Part shown: positions 9,261 through 17,581 of the stretch, piece after piece
How the letters are laid out: each line of letters begins with the position of its first letter
Numbering within the stretch: position 1 is the first letter of the stretch
Source: Comamonadaceae bacterium
GTDB lineage: Bacteria; Pseudomonadota; Gammaproteobacteria; Burkholderiales; Burkholderiaceae_C
Reading direction: 5' to 3'
Length of the DNA stretch: 62,752 nt
Assembly (NCBI GenBank): GCA_947447985.1
Contig: CANFLX010000014.1
Location: 1-62,752 of the forward strand
Notes under the pieces: generated by a model
What the model was told of the DNA's origin: nothing
Databases searched by the model: none
The model's input: only the letters and a program-made list of their open reading frames with translations
Translations under genes and position numbers: made by a program

Positions 9261-10412
9261 ATGCCCGTGATTACCAATATCGAAGACCTGCGCGTTTTGG
9301 CCGAAAAACGCGTGCCCCGCATGTTTTACGACTACGCCGACTCGGGCAGCTGGACCGAGGGCACCTACCGCGCCAATGAGCGCGACTTCCAGAAGATCAA
9401 GCTGCGCCAGCGCGTGGCAGTGAACATGGAAAACCGCAGCACCGCCACCACCATGGCGGGCACCCCAGTCAAGATGCCCGTGGCCATTGCGCCCGTGGGG
9501 CTGACCGGTATGCAACATGCCGACGGCGAGATCAAGGCCGCCAAGGCGGCCGAGAAATTTGGTATTCCTTTCATCCTCTCGACCATGAGCATTTGCTCGA
9601 TCGAAGACGTGGCGGCCAACACCACTGCCCCTTTCTGGTTTCAGCTCTACATGATGCGCGACCGCCAGGCCATGGTGGACATGATTGAGCGCACCCGCAA
9701 AGCAGGCTGCAGCGCGCTGGTGCTGACCCTGGACTTGCAGGTGATCGGCCAGCGCCACAAAGACCTCAAGAATGGTCTGACCGCGCCGCCCAGCCCCACG
9801 ATTGCCAACATCATCAACCTCATGACCAAACCGCGCTGGTGCTTGGGCATGGCCGGCACGCGCCGCCACACCTTTGGCAATCTGGTGGGGCATGTCAAAG
9901 GCGTGAGCAATATGCGCTCGCTGTCCTCCTGGACCAACGAGCAGTTTGACCCGCGCCTGTCCTGGGCCGACGTGGCCTGGGTCAAAGAGCAATGGGGCGG
10001 CAAGCTCATCCTCAAAGGCATTCAGGACGTCGAAGACGCCAAACTAGCGGTGCAAAGCGGCGCCGACGCGATTGTGGTGAGCAACCACGGCGGACGCCAA
10101 CTCGATGGCGCGCAGTCGAGCATCGAGGCCCTGCCCGCCATCGTGGAGGCAGTGGGCTCGCAGATTGAGGTGTGGATGGACGGCGGCATTCGCTCGGGGC
10201 AGGACGTACTCAAGGCCTGGGCCCTGGGCGCGCGTGGCACCTTGATCGGCCGCGCCATGGTCTACGGCCTGGGCGCCATGGGCGAAGCCGGTGTGACCAA
10301 GGCGCTGGAGATCATCCACAAAGAGCTCGACATCACCATGGCCTTTTGCGGCCGCACCGACATTCAGACGGTGGACAAAAGCATTTTGCTGCCGGGTACC
10401 TTCCCGGTCTAA
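9261..10412 (+). CDS. lldD: FMN-dependent L-lactate dehydrogenase (alpha-hydroxy-acid oxidase family)
   Basis: A 383-residue FMN enzyme that oxidises L-2-hydroxy acids, most likely L-lactate to pyruvate with electrons passing to the quinone pool. The family signature with catalytic His and substrate Arg is complete (VSNHGGRQLDGA near residue 275), as are the N-terminal FYDYADSGSWTE segment and the phosphate-binding DGGIRSGQDVLKA and GRAMVYGLGAMG motifs. Length fits LldD. No lactate permease or LldR regulator lies beside it, so another 2-hydroxy acid substrate is possible. dinB starts 22 bases downstream and may be cotranscribed. Confidence 0.9.
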   Translation: MPVITNIEDLRVLAEKRVPRMFYDYADSGSWTEGTYRANERDFQKIKLRQRVAVNMENRSTATTMAGTPVKMPVAIAPVGLTGMQHADGEIKAAKAAEKFGIPFILSTMSICSIEDVAANTTAPFWFQLYMMRDRQAMVDMIERTRKAGCSALVLTLDLQVIGQRHKDLKNGLTAPPSPTIANIINLMTKPRWCLGMAGTRRHTFGNLVGHVKGVSNMRSLSSWTNEQFDPRLSWADVAWVKEQWGGKLILKGIQDVEDAKLAVQSGADAIVVSNHGGRQLDGAQSSIEALPAIVEAVGSQIEVWMDGGIRSGQDVLKAWALGARGTLIGRAMVYGLGAMGEAGVTKALEIIHKELDITMAFCGRTDIQTVDKSILLPGTFPV

Positions 10413-10433
10413 GCCCCACGCGGAGCAGCCCGC

Positions 10434-11681
10434 TTGCAAGAGGAGCCCATTCGCCGCATCGCGCATCTGGACATGGATGCGTTTTACGCGTCGGTGGAGC
10501 TGCTGCGCTACCCGCAGCTCAAGGGCCTGCCGGTCGTGATCGGGGGTGGCCGCCGCCGCGAGGACGATTTGCTGGGCCGCCTTGCCCTGGCCTACCCGGA
10601 CCAGACCTGGACCCAGGACGACCTGGCGGCCATTCCCTTGGACTTCTTTCCCCGGCTCGCGGGCTATACCGGGCGGGGGGTGATCACCACCGCTACCTAT
10701 GCGGCACGCCAGTTTGGTGTGGGCTCGGCCATGGGGCTGATGAAGGCCGCCAAACTCTGCCCGCAAGCGATTCTGCTGCCAGTGGACTTTGCGCAGTACC
10801 GCCACTATTCGCAGCGCTTCAAATCGATCATCCTCGACATCGCGCCCGTGATGGAAAACCGGGGCGTGGACGAGGTCTACATCGACTTCACCGAGGTGCC
10901 CGGCGGCCAGCGCGAAGGCGGACGGGTGCTGGCCCGCCTGATTCAAAAAGCCATCTTTGACGACACCGGGCTCACCTGCTCGGTGGGCGTCGCACCCAAC
11001 AAGCTGCTGGCCAAAATGGCCAGCGAGTTCAACAAACCCAATGGGATCTCGGTCGTCCTGGAAGACGACTTGCAACCCCTGATCTGGCCGCTGGCCTGCC
11101 GCAAGATCAACGGCATTGGCCCCAAGTCGGACGAAAAACTGCAAAGCCACGGCATCCGCACCATTGGTGATCTGGCCGCACGCGATGCCGATTGGCTGGT
11201 GGCAAACTTTGGCAACAAAACCGGCGCCTGGTTGCACCATGCTGCGTGGGGCCGCGACCACCGCCCCGTGGTCACCAGCAGCGAACCAGTGAGCATGAGC
11301 CGCGAGACCACCTTTGAGCGCGACCTGCACGCCGTGCGCGACAAGGCCGAGTTGGGCGCCGTGTTCACCCGCTTGTGCGAGCAGGTGGCGCACGACCTGC
11401 AGCGCCAGGGCTATGTGGGCAAGACCATAGGCATCAAGCTGCGCTTTGACGACTTTTCCATCGTCACCCGTGACTACACCCTGCCCCACCACATTGACTC
11501 CGCAGAGGGCATACGCGCCGCAGCCGGCCAATGCCTCAAGCGCGCGCCACTGGCCAAGCGCCTGCGTCTCTTGGGTGTCAGGGTCGGCTCGCTGATCTCG
11601 GCGCAAGACGCTAAGCTACTTCCATCCCCTTTGGAGACCCAAGCCCATGACAGCAATGCACTGCTTTTCCCTGACGATTGA
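10434..11681 (+). CDS. dinB: DNA polymerase IV (Y family)
   Basis: A 415-residue translesion polymerase. Catalytic motif I HLDMDAFYASVE is near residue 11 and the second acidic motif is VDEVYIDF; the little-finger region (SMSRETTFERDL) follows a helix-hairpin-helix (KINGIGPKSDEKL). I choose TTG 10434, which has GGAG eight bases upstream; no in-frame ATG precedes the catalytic domain. Compared with E. coli DinB there are ~40 extra residues between the first strand and the nucleotide-binding RGVITTATYAARQFGV segment (residues 40-78). The last ~20 residues overlap the next gene by 35 bases, suggesting a lost ancestral stop. Confidence 0.9.
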   Translation: MQEEPIRRIAHLDMDAFYASVELLRYPQLKGLPVVIGGGRRREDDLLGRLALAYPDQTWTQDDLAAIPLDFFPRLAGYTGRGVITTATYAARQFGVGSAMGLMKAAKLCPQAILLPVDFAQYRHYSQRFKSIILDIAPVMENRGVDEVYIDFTEVPGGQREGGRVLARLIQKAIFDDTGLTCSVGVAPNKLLAKMASEFNKPNGISVVLEDDLQPLIWPLACRKINGIGPKSDEKLQSHGIRTIGDLAARDADWLVANFGNKTGAWLHHAAWGRDHRPVVTSSEPVSMSRETTFERDLHAVRDKAELGAVFTRLCEQVAHDLQRQGYVGKTIGIKLRFDDFSIVTRDYTLPHHIDSAEGIRAAAGQCLKRAPLAKRLRLLGVRVGSLISAQDAKLLPSPLETQAHDSNALLFPDD

Positions 11682-12489
11682 CAACCATATTGCGCACCTG
11701 GTGCTCAAGCAGCCCGAGGCGCTCAACACCATGGGCCCGGTGTTCTGGCGCGAGCTCGACACCGTATTGACCGACCTGCACCAGGGCAACACCGCACGCG
11801 TCCTGGTGATCAGCAGCACAGGCAAGCATTTCAGCGCCGGCATGGCGCTGGACACGTTTGCGGGCGCGATTCAAATGAACGACCAAAGCCCCGAAGGGCG
11901 CGCGGCCATGTTCGACTCGCTGACCGACATGCAGTCCACCTTCACCAAGCTCGAAAAAATGCGTATTCCCGTGATCGCCGCGATCCAGGGCGGCTGCATT
12001 GGCGGCGCGGTGGACATGGTCACGGCCTGCTGCATTCGCTACGCCTCGGCCGAGGCCTTCTTCTGCATCCAGGAGATCAACATCGGCATGGTCGCCGATG
12101 TCGGCACGCTGCAACGCCTGCCCAAGCTGATTCCCATGGCCGTGGTCAAAGAGTTGGCCTACACCGGTCGGCGCTTGAGTGCCGAGCATGCGGCCTCCTA
12201 TGGGCTGGTCAACGCCGTGCTGCCCACGGCGGAGGAAGCATTGGCCGCTGCCATGCAATGCGCAAAAGAAATCGCCAGCAAGCCACCGATCGCCATCTGG
12301 GGCACCAAGCAGGCCGTGCATTACGCGCGTGACCATACGGTGGACGAATCGCTCACGCAAATGGGTTGGCTGCAAGCGGCCATTTGGAGCAACCGCCATG
12401 TGGCAGAAGCCGTGACGGCCATGAAGACCAAGCGCGCGGGCGACTTCCCTGCCCTGGCACCGCTCAAGTCCTTTACCGAATTGGGCTAA
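11647..12489 (+). CDS. Crotonase-family protein, dienoyl-CoA isomerase-like
   Basis: A 280-residue enoyl-CoA hydratase/isomerase. The oxyanion-hole segments are HFSAGMAL and GGCIGGAVDMV. The catalytic region reads QEINIGMVADVGTLQRLPK, carrying Glu and Asp eight residues apart, the spacing of the two acid residues in mammalian delta(3,5)-delta(2,4)-dienoyl-CoA isomerase (ECH1), which shares the ADVGTLQRLPK stretch. The substrate is therefore more likely a dienoyl-CoA from unsaturated fatty-acid breakdown than a simple enoyl-CoA. ATG 11647 has GGAG ten bases upstream and lies inside the end of dinB. Its stop overlaps the convergent oxygenase by four bases. Confidence 0.87.
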   Translation: MTAMHCFSLTIDNHIAHLVLKQPEALNTMGPVFWRELDTVLTDLHQGNTARVLVISSTGKHFSAGMALDTFAGAIQMNDQSPEGRAAMFDSLTDMQSTFTKLEKMRIPVIAAIQGGCIGGAVDMVTACCIRYASAEAFFCIQEINIGMVADVGTLQRLPKLIPMAVVKELAYTGRRLSAEHAASYGLVNAVLPTAEEALAAAMQCAKEIASKPPIAIWGTKQAVHYARDHTVDESLTQMGWLQAAIWSNRHVAEAVTAMKTKRAGDFPALAPLKSFTELG

Positions 12490-13469
12490 TCCGTGTAATT
12501 GCCCAGATCGATGGCGCTGTCTGACAGCGCCACGTCGGGCCAATTGGAATACCAAATATCGTGGCTGGCCGCGCCAGACTGCAGGGCAGCGCGCTCAAAA
12601 CCCGGCACCGGCGCCAGCATGGGCGCCACCACCACATCGTGCCGGGGCACCGAAAAATACGGAAACGACTGGCGCTGGCGCGCACTGCGGTTGGTCACGC
12701 GGTGCGGGGTCGAAACCAGGTGGCCGCCCGTGAGCAGCTCCAGCATGTCGCCCACATTGAGCACATAGTCCTGCGCCTCGCAGACCGCTTCGATCCACTG
12801 GCCGTCGGCGGTGCGCACTTCTAAGCCCCCCACGGGGTCGTAGGCCAGCAGCGTCAAAAAGTTGAAGTCCTTGTGCGGGTGTATGCCCCAGCTGTCGTCG
12901 TGCGGTGTGCCCGGCGGGTAGTTCAAGAGCGTCATATTGCTCAGCGGCTTGTCCAGCATGCCCAGCACCACGCCACTGTCCAGCCCCAAGGCCTGGCACA
13001 GCGCCAGCAGCACCGCGTTGTTCACCCGCGTCATCTCAGCCCAGTAGTCCAGCACGGCGCCGCGCACGTCAAAGTCCACCGGCGGCCAGCGGTTGGGGCC
13101 GTAGAGCGCAGACTGCGCACATACCGGGTCAGCGGCGCTGAATTCGCCGTGCAGCTTCCAGGCCTCGTACTGGTCGGCGCGGGCACCGCCTTTGTTGGGC
13201 GTGAAATAGCCCAGCGGCACGTAGCCCCGGTAATTGGTTTTTTGCACCCGATAGTCGCTGTACTGACTGCGCGGCGCGTCAAACACGGCCTTCACCGCCT
13301 GGCGCATGCGCTCCAGCGTTTGGGCAGGTACACCGCTGCCGCGCAGTACGGCAAAACCGGTGTCGCGCAAGGCGTGGTGCAAGGCCTGCGCGCATTCGGC
13401 CTGGGCCTGCGCGCTGGCTTGCGGGTCAAAGAGGCAGCTGATGTCGATGGTGGCGAGTGTTGCTTTCAT
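12486..13469 (-). CDS. Isopenicillin N synthase-like 2-oxoglutarate/Fe(II) oxygenase
   Basis: A 327-residue non-heme iron oxygenase. The N-terminal DIOX_N-type region (DISCLFDPQA to GYVPLGYF) is followed by the double-stranded beta-helix core with iron ligands HKD (in GIHPHKDFN) and the distal His in LVSTPHRVTN, and by the 2OG-binding Arg-x-Ser in RQRQSFPYF. This matches plant/bacterial 2-ODDs and IPNS-like proteins. No biosynthetic cluster surrounds it, and the substrate is unknown. It stops four bases into the crotonase gene and lies upstream-adjacent to queF's 3' end (27-base gap) on the same strand. Confidence 0.87.
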   Translation of the reverse strand: MKATLATIDISCLFDPQASAQAQAECAQALHHALRDTGFAVLRGSGVPAQTLERMRQAVKAVFDAPRSQYSDYRVQKTNYRGYVPLGYFTPNKGGARADQYEAWKLHGEFSAADPVCAQSALYGPNRWPPVDFDVRGAVLDYWAEMTRVNNAVLLALCQALGLDSGVVLGMLDKPLSNMTLLNYPPGTPHDDSWGIHPHKDFNFLTLLAYDPVGGLEVRTADGQWIEAVCEAQDYVLNVGDMLELLTGGHLVSTPHRVTNRSARQRQSFPYFSVPRHDVVVAPMLAPVPGFERAALQSGAASHDIWYSNWPDVALSDSAIDLGNYTD

Positions 13470-13496
13470 GGCGCTGCCTTTCAGTCGAAATACCGC

Positions 13497-14354
13497 CTAC
13501 TGGCGTGCGTTGCGGGTGTTGGCCGGCATGGCCTGCGGGTGGCTGGTGCGAAAGGGGTTGATGTCCAGGCCGCCCCGGCGGGTGTAGCGGGCATAAACCG
13601 TGAGCTTGAGCGGTTTGCAGCGCGTCCAGATGTCCATGAACATGCGCTCCACGCACTGCTCATGAAACTCGTTGTGGTTGCGAAAACTCACGATGTACTG
13701 CAACAAACCCTCTTGGGCGATCTGCGCACCGGTGTAGCTGATTTGCACGCTACCCCAGTCGGGCTGGCCGGTCACCAGGCAGTTGCTCTTGAGCAGATTG
13801 CTCACCAGCACCTCTGAGACCGGGCCTTCGTTTTCTGCGGCTGGCAAGGTGTGCAGAAGGTCGGGCGCAGGCGTGTAGCGGCTGCACTCCACGTCCAAGC
13901 GGTCGAGGTTCAGGCCGTCGAGCTCGTACACCGGCTCGCGGTCAAACAGCTCGGCGCCCAGCAGCCGCAAGCCCACGGTTCCGGGCGTTGCCGCGCCGCG
14001 CCACAGGGCTTCGGACAGATCGGCGCGCAATCGCGCTTGCACCTCGGCGGCGTCGGCAAAACGGGTGTTGTTGAAGCTGTTGAGGTAGAGCTTGAAAGAC
14101 TTGCTCTCCACAATGTTCGGCGTCTCGCAGGGCACGGTGAAGTGGGCAATCGCCACCTGCGGCTTGCCGCGGGGGTTGAGCCAGCTCAGCTCAAAGGCCG
14201 TCCACAGGTCGGCCCCGAAAAAGGGCGTGGCGCCCTCGAGCCCGATCTCGGCGCGTTTGGGCGCACGGGGAATCGGGAACAACAAAGACGCGTCGTACTG
14301 GTCGATGTAGGCCGAGGCCTTGCCCAGCGGAGAGTGTTCGGGGGCCTGGTTCAT
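13497..14354 (-). CDS. queF: NADPH-dependent 7-cyano-7-deazaguanine reductase
   Basis: A 285-residue bimodular QueF, reducing preQ0 to preQ1 in queuosine tRNA modification. The first T-fold half has the QueF motif [17 protein letters not shown]; the second half carries the catalytic Cys in [14 protein letters not shown] and the substrate Glu region [11 protein letters not shown]. Length matches the E. coli enzyme. ATG 14354 ([12 protein letters not shown]) is chosen because family similarity begins there; the frame continues upstream into yaaA. It overlaps yaaA by four bases, so the two are likely cotranscribed. Confidence 0.94.
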   Translation of the reverse strand: MNQAPEHSPLGKASAYIDQYDASLLFPIPRAPKRAEIGLEGATPFFGADLWTAFELSWLNPRGKPQVAIAHFTVPCETPNIVESKSFKLYLNSFNNTRFADAAEVQARLRADLSEALWRGAATPGTVGLRLLGAELFDREPVYELDGLNLDRLDVECSRYTPAPDLLHTLPAAENEGPVSEVLVSNLLKSNCLVTGQPDWGSVQISYTGAQIAQEGLLQYIVSFRNHNEFHEQCVERMFMDIWTRCKPLKLTVYARYTRRGGLDINPFRTSHPQAMPANTRNARQ

Positions 14355-15136
14355 GCGCTCGCTCCTGGGGTATCCCGGCGAAACACCAGGCGATCGGGTG
14401 TGGACTCGGCGGCGCACCAGACGTAGCCGTCGGCGTCAAAGTCGCGCAACTGCTCGGGCGTGGTCAAGCGGTGCTCGATGGCAAAGCGCGCCATCATGCC
14501 GCGCGCCCGCTTGGCCGAGAAGCTGATGATCTTGTACTGCCCATCGCGCAACTCCTGGAACACGCATTCCACCACCCGCGCCTTGAGGGCACTGAGTTGC
14601 ACCGATTTGAAATACTCCTGCGAGGCCAGATTCACCACCACCTTGGGCTGTTGACCGCGCAGGCGCTTGTTGAGGTAGTCGCTGATCTGCGGGCCCCAGT
14701 AGGCGTACAAATTGCCGCCTTGCGCGGTGGGTAGGGCTGTGCCCATCTCCAGGCGGTAGGGCTGCATCAAATCGAGCGGGCGCAGCACGCCGTAAAGGCC
14801 ACTCAAGATGCACACATGCGCTTGCGCCCAAGTCAGGGCATCGGCGTCCAGGCTGCGGGCTTGCAGGCCGTCGTACACATCACCGTCAAACGCGAGCAGC
14901 GCCTGGCGTGCATTTTTGGGCGTGGCGCGGCTGGACCAGGCTTGGTAGCGCGCCACGTTCAGTGACGACAACGCGTCGCTCAGGTCCATCAACTGGGCAA
15001 TGTCCTGCGGCGAATAGCCCCGCAGCACATCAATCAAAGCCTTGGATTGCTTGACGAACAGCGGAGGGGTGTACGGCTGGTCGGCCAGCGGTGTGTCGTA
15101 GTCCAGTGACTTGGCGGGCGAAAGAAGGAAAAGCAT
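14351..15136 (-). CDS. yaaA: Peroxide stress protein YaaA (UPF0246)
   Basis: A 261-residue YaaA/DUF328 protein beginning [16 protein letters not shown], the near-invariant N terminus of the family, with the central [22 protein letters not shown] segment and C-terminal [10 protein letters not shown]. YaaA lowers intracellular free iron during hydrogen peroxide stress in E. coli and binds DNA. It is first in a two-gene minus-strand unit with queF and is divergent from the response regulator at 15335; the ~200-base gap must hold both promoters. Confidence 0.94.
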   Translation of the reverse strand: MLFLLSPAKSLDYDTPLADQPYTPPLFVKQSKALIDVLRGYSPQDIAQLMDLSDALSSLNVARYQAWSSRATPKNARQALLAFDGDVYDGLQARSLDADALTWAQAHVCILSGLYGVLRPLDLMQPYRLEMGTALPTAQGGNLYAYWGPQISDYLNKRLRGQQPKVVVNLASQEYFKSVQLSALKARVVECVFQELRDGQYKIISFSAKRARGMMARFAIEHRLTTPEQLRDFDADGYVWCAAESTPDRLVFRRDTPGASA

Positions 15137-15334
15137 GGCGGGATTATCCCGAATCCCGTGCGGCGATCAGACCACGCCTCCCCACGGGCAGTTCGTCGCT
15201 TCGCAGATCAGGCGCTCGCAGAAGCACCAAATTCAATAGTTTTAGGTCGATAATGGTTTTTTTGAATAATCTGCGAACCTCCTCGCGAGAGCACCTGTGC
15301 GCGCACCGAAAGCGTCCAAAAGACGAGAACTGCA

Positions 15335-16012
15335 ATGAAAATTTTGTTGGTTGAAGACGGGCCGGGAATCGCCGAGTTCGTGATCCACGGCTTGACCGCA
15401 CAAGGGTACGAAGTTGAGCACGTGCTCGACGGAGAGCAAGGGCTCAAAAAAGCGCGCGAGCCGGCGTTTGAACTCATTATTCTGGATGGAATGCTGCCGG
15501 GTCTGGACGGCCTTGACGTGCTGAAGCAGTTGCGCCTGGACGGCGTGAAAACGCCCGTGATCATGCTCAGCGCCCGAACGGACCTTCCCAACCGACTTCT
15601 GGGATTTGAATCGGGTGCCGACGACTACCTTCCCAAGCCCTTTTTTATTGAAGAGTTGGTGGCGCGCATCAAGGTGCTGATGGGCCGACGCACGCCCGCC
15701 AGCGCACAGGTGTTGCAGGTGGGCGAACTCAGTTTGAATCTGGTCAGCCGCAGGGTGTTCTGGCAGGAAGTAAGTGCCAGTCTCAGCCCGCGGGAGTTCA
15801 GTTTGCTGGAATATTTGATGCAGTCGCCAGGGCAGATTTTTTCACGCAAAAAGATACTGGCCCATGTCTGGCAAATTGATTTTGATCCCGAAACCAATGT
15901 GGTGGATGTTTGTATTCAGCGTCTTAAGCGAAAGCTCAGCCGCACCACCAACGAGAGTGCGCTGCCGATTGAATCGGTCAGGGGTGTTGGCTACCGCATC
16001 CGGGCCGATTGA
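15335..16012 (+). CDS. OmpR/PhoB-family response regulator (QseB/TctD-like)
   Basis: A 225-residue DNA-binding regulator. The receiver domain (1-120) has the acidic pocket VEDG at 6-9, phospho-acceptor Asp51 in LIILDGMLPG and Lys101 in YLPKPF; a linker leads to a winged-helix domain with SLSPREFSLLEYLM and VDVCIQRLKRKL, ending in the standard RGVGYRI. It is directly followed by the cognate-looking kinase at 16018. Base composition of the pair is noticeably more AT-rich than neighbours, suggesting acquisition by transfer. Repeated TTACA/TGTAA palindromes at 17475-17547 are candidate targets. Signal and regulon are unknown. Confidence 0.9.
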   Translation: MKILLVEDGPGIAEFVIHGLTAQGYEVEHVLDGEQGLKKAREPAFELIILDGMLPGLDGLDVLKQLRLDGVKTPVIMLSARTDLPNRLLGFESGADDYLPKPFFIEELVARIKVLMGRRTPASAQVLQVGELSLNLVSRRVFWQEVSASLSPREFSLLEYLMQSPGQIFSRKKILAHVWQIDFDPETNVVDVCIQRLKRKLSRTTNESALPIESVRGVGYRIRAD

Positions 16013-16017
16013 CCAGC

Positions 16018-17463
16018 ATGCGAAGCTCCCTTCGGTTTCAAATTATCTTTCGCCTATTGTTGGCGATGTTCATCGTCATTTTTGCGAACCGGTACTTGGC
16101 GAAATTTTTGGTGGCGGGTGAAATCTACTCCACCACGGGCCGAGAAATGAAGCTAGGGGTGCAGTCGTGCTCACGATTCCTGAACCCCCTGAACGCCCTG
16201 AACGCCCTGAACGCACGAACTGATTTTTTAGAGTGCTATGAGGTCCTGAACAAGAACAGTTTGACCTCGCACATGGCTGACACCATGGTGATTTGCGGTC
16301 CCGACGGGCATGGCTTATTTCCGGCCGATGACGATGTGTGTTCAGGGACCAGCCGTGGAACGACCACGTGGTTTGACGACAACCCAACGCCACATTGGAT
16401 GAGTGCGTTCACGCCCACATTTGTGATGCGAGCTTGGTTGAGGTCCTACTATTCCGGGTTCGAATGGATGGGGGTCAAGGAACAGTCTGCCAACGGGCAT
16501 CCCGCAATGTTGGTACGGACCCGAGAAATAGAAGGATTTTTGGATGCCATCTGGCAAATCAGAGACAACCATTTGATCTATGTTCTGCCCACCATTTTTT
16601 TGCTCATTGGTTTCGTGGGATTTTGGTTGATCAGAGCTGTCTTAGAACCCGTCAAGCACCTTGAGAGCTCGTTTCAATCACTCACGCCCGAATCCTTGGC
16701 CGCAGGCAAAGAAGTCCGGGCGCAATACCGCGAATTTGAAACCATCATTGGGCTGTACAAAGACATGTGCGTGCGCCTTGATGAGAGTTTTCATCGGGTC
16801 AAGAGCTTTACCAGCCATGCCTCCCATGAGTTGAAAACACCGCTCACCATTTTGCGAGGCACTGCGGAAAGGCTGATCACAGAATTGCCGACGGGCAGCG
16901 ATGTACAAATTATGGCCGGCAGCGTCGCTGGTGAGGTCGAGCGTCTGATTTCTATCAGTGACCAACTGTTACTGCTATCGCGCGCAGACGCCAATGCACT
17001 GGTGCTGCAACGCCAGGATTTTCACCTGAGCGATTTTTTGGATGAACTGGCCGATGATGCTGTGGTGTTCGAGAAAAGTCTGACCATCCACAAGAACATT
17101 GCGCCTGGGGTGGTCTGGCACTGCGATTCAGTATTGGCCAAACAACTGATTCACAATCTCTACACCAACGCCGTTAAATACAACGTGCCCCGTGGGCGTA
17201 TCGAATTCAAACTCCGCCGGCACCAGGACAGTTTTGAATTACGCATCATCAATTCCAGTGCCGGGGTTTCGCGCGAACTCTCTGAACGCGCTTTTGATCG
17301 CTTTTACCGCGGAGACGCATCGCGCGCCCGGTCCGTGGACGGCCTGGGTCTGGGTCTGAGCATTTGCCTTGAAATTGCCAAGGCCCACCACGGAAAATTA
17401 ACCTTTGCGTGGGACGACGCGAGCCGTGTCACCCTCACACTCAGGGCTCCAACGCATTTTTGA
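16018..17463 (+). CDS. Sensor histidine kinase with cysteine-bearing periplasmic loop
   Basis: A 481-residue membrane kinase. TM1 spans about residues 8-28 and TM2 about 188-208, enclosing a ~160-residue periplasmic loop with four cysteines (QSCS, LECY, VICG, DVCS), possibly two disulfides. Then come a short HAMP-like linker, the HisKA box SHASHELKTPLT with phospho-His270, the N box NLYTNAVKYN and the G box DGLGLGLSI. ATG 16018 is chosen; a TTG at 16009 that overlaps the regulator stop is an alternative. The loop contains three consecutive Leu-Asn-Ala units from a 9-base tandem repeat near 16190-16212. The sensed ligand is unknown. Confidence 0.9.
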   Translation: MRSSLRFQIIFRLLLAMFIVIFANRYLAKFLVAGEIYSTTGREMKLGVQSCSRFLNPLNALNALNARTDFLECYEVLNKNSLTSHMADTMVICGPDGHGLFPADDDVCSGTSRGTTTWFDDNPTPHWMSAFTPTFVMRAWLRSYYSGFEWMGVKEQSANGHPAMLVRTREIEGFLDAIWQIRDNHLIYVLPTIFLLIGFVGFWLIRAVLEPVKHLESSFQSLTPESLAAGKEVRAQYREFETIIGLYKDMCVRLDESFHRVKSFTSHASHELKTPLTILRGTAERLITELPTGSDVQIMAGSVAGEVERLISISDQLLLLSRADANALVLQRQDFHLSDFLDELADDAVVFEKSLTIHKNIAPGVVWHCDSVLAKQLIHNLYTNAVKYNVPRGRIEFKLRRHQDSFELRIINSSAGVSRELSERAFDRFYRGDASRARSVDGLGLGLSICLEIAKAHHGKLTFAWDDASRVTLTLRAPTHF

Positions 17464-17474
17464 CGGATTTTTTG

Positions 17475-17547
17475 ATTACAAACTTGTAATTTATTTGGCC
17501 AAATGGATTACAAAACAGTGAGACTATTTCGAATTACACAGATGTAA
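17475..17547. promoter_or_regulatory. Cluster of TTACA/TGTAA palindromes (candidate operators)
   Basis: The AT-rich gap between kinase and TerB-like gene holds a perfect 7-2-7 palindrome ATTACAAACTTGTAAT (17475-17490), a 10-base palindrome TTTGGCCAAA (17494-17503), a further ATTACAAA half-site at 17507, 32 bases after the first, and a 5-4-5 palindrome TTACA-CAGA-TGTAA (17534-17547). The last ends 34 bases before the TerB-like start. Repeated half-sites fit binding of a dimeric regulator such as the adjacent OmpR-type protein; this link is inference. Confidence 0.55.
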
Positions 17548-17581
17548 CAAAAAATTTGAAAACGGGCGGTATCGTGCCTGC

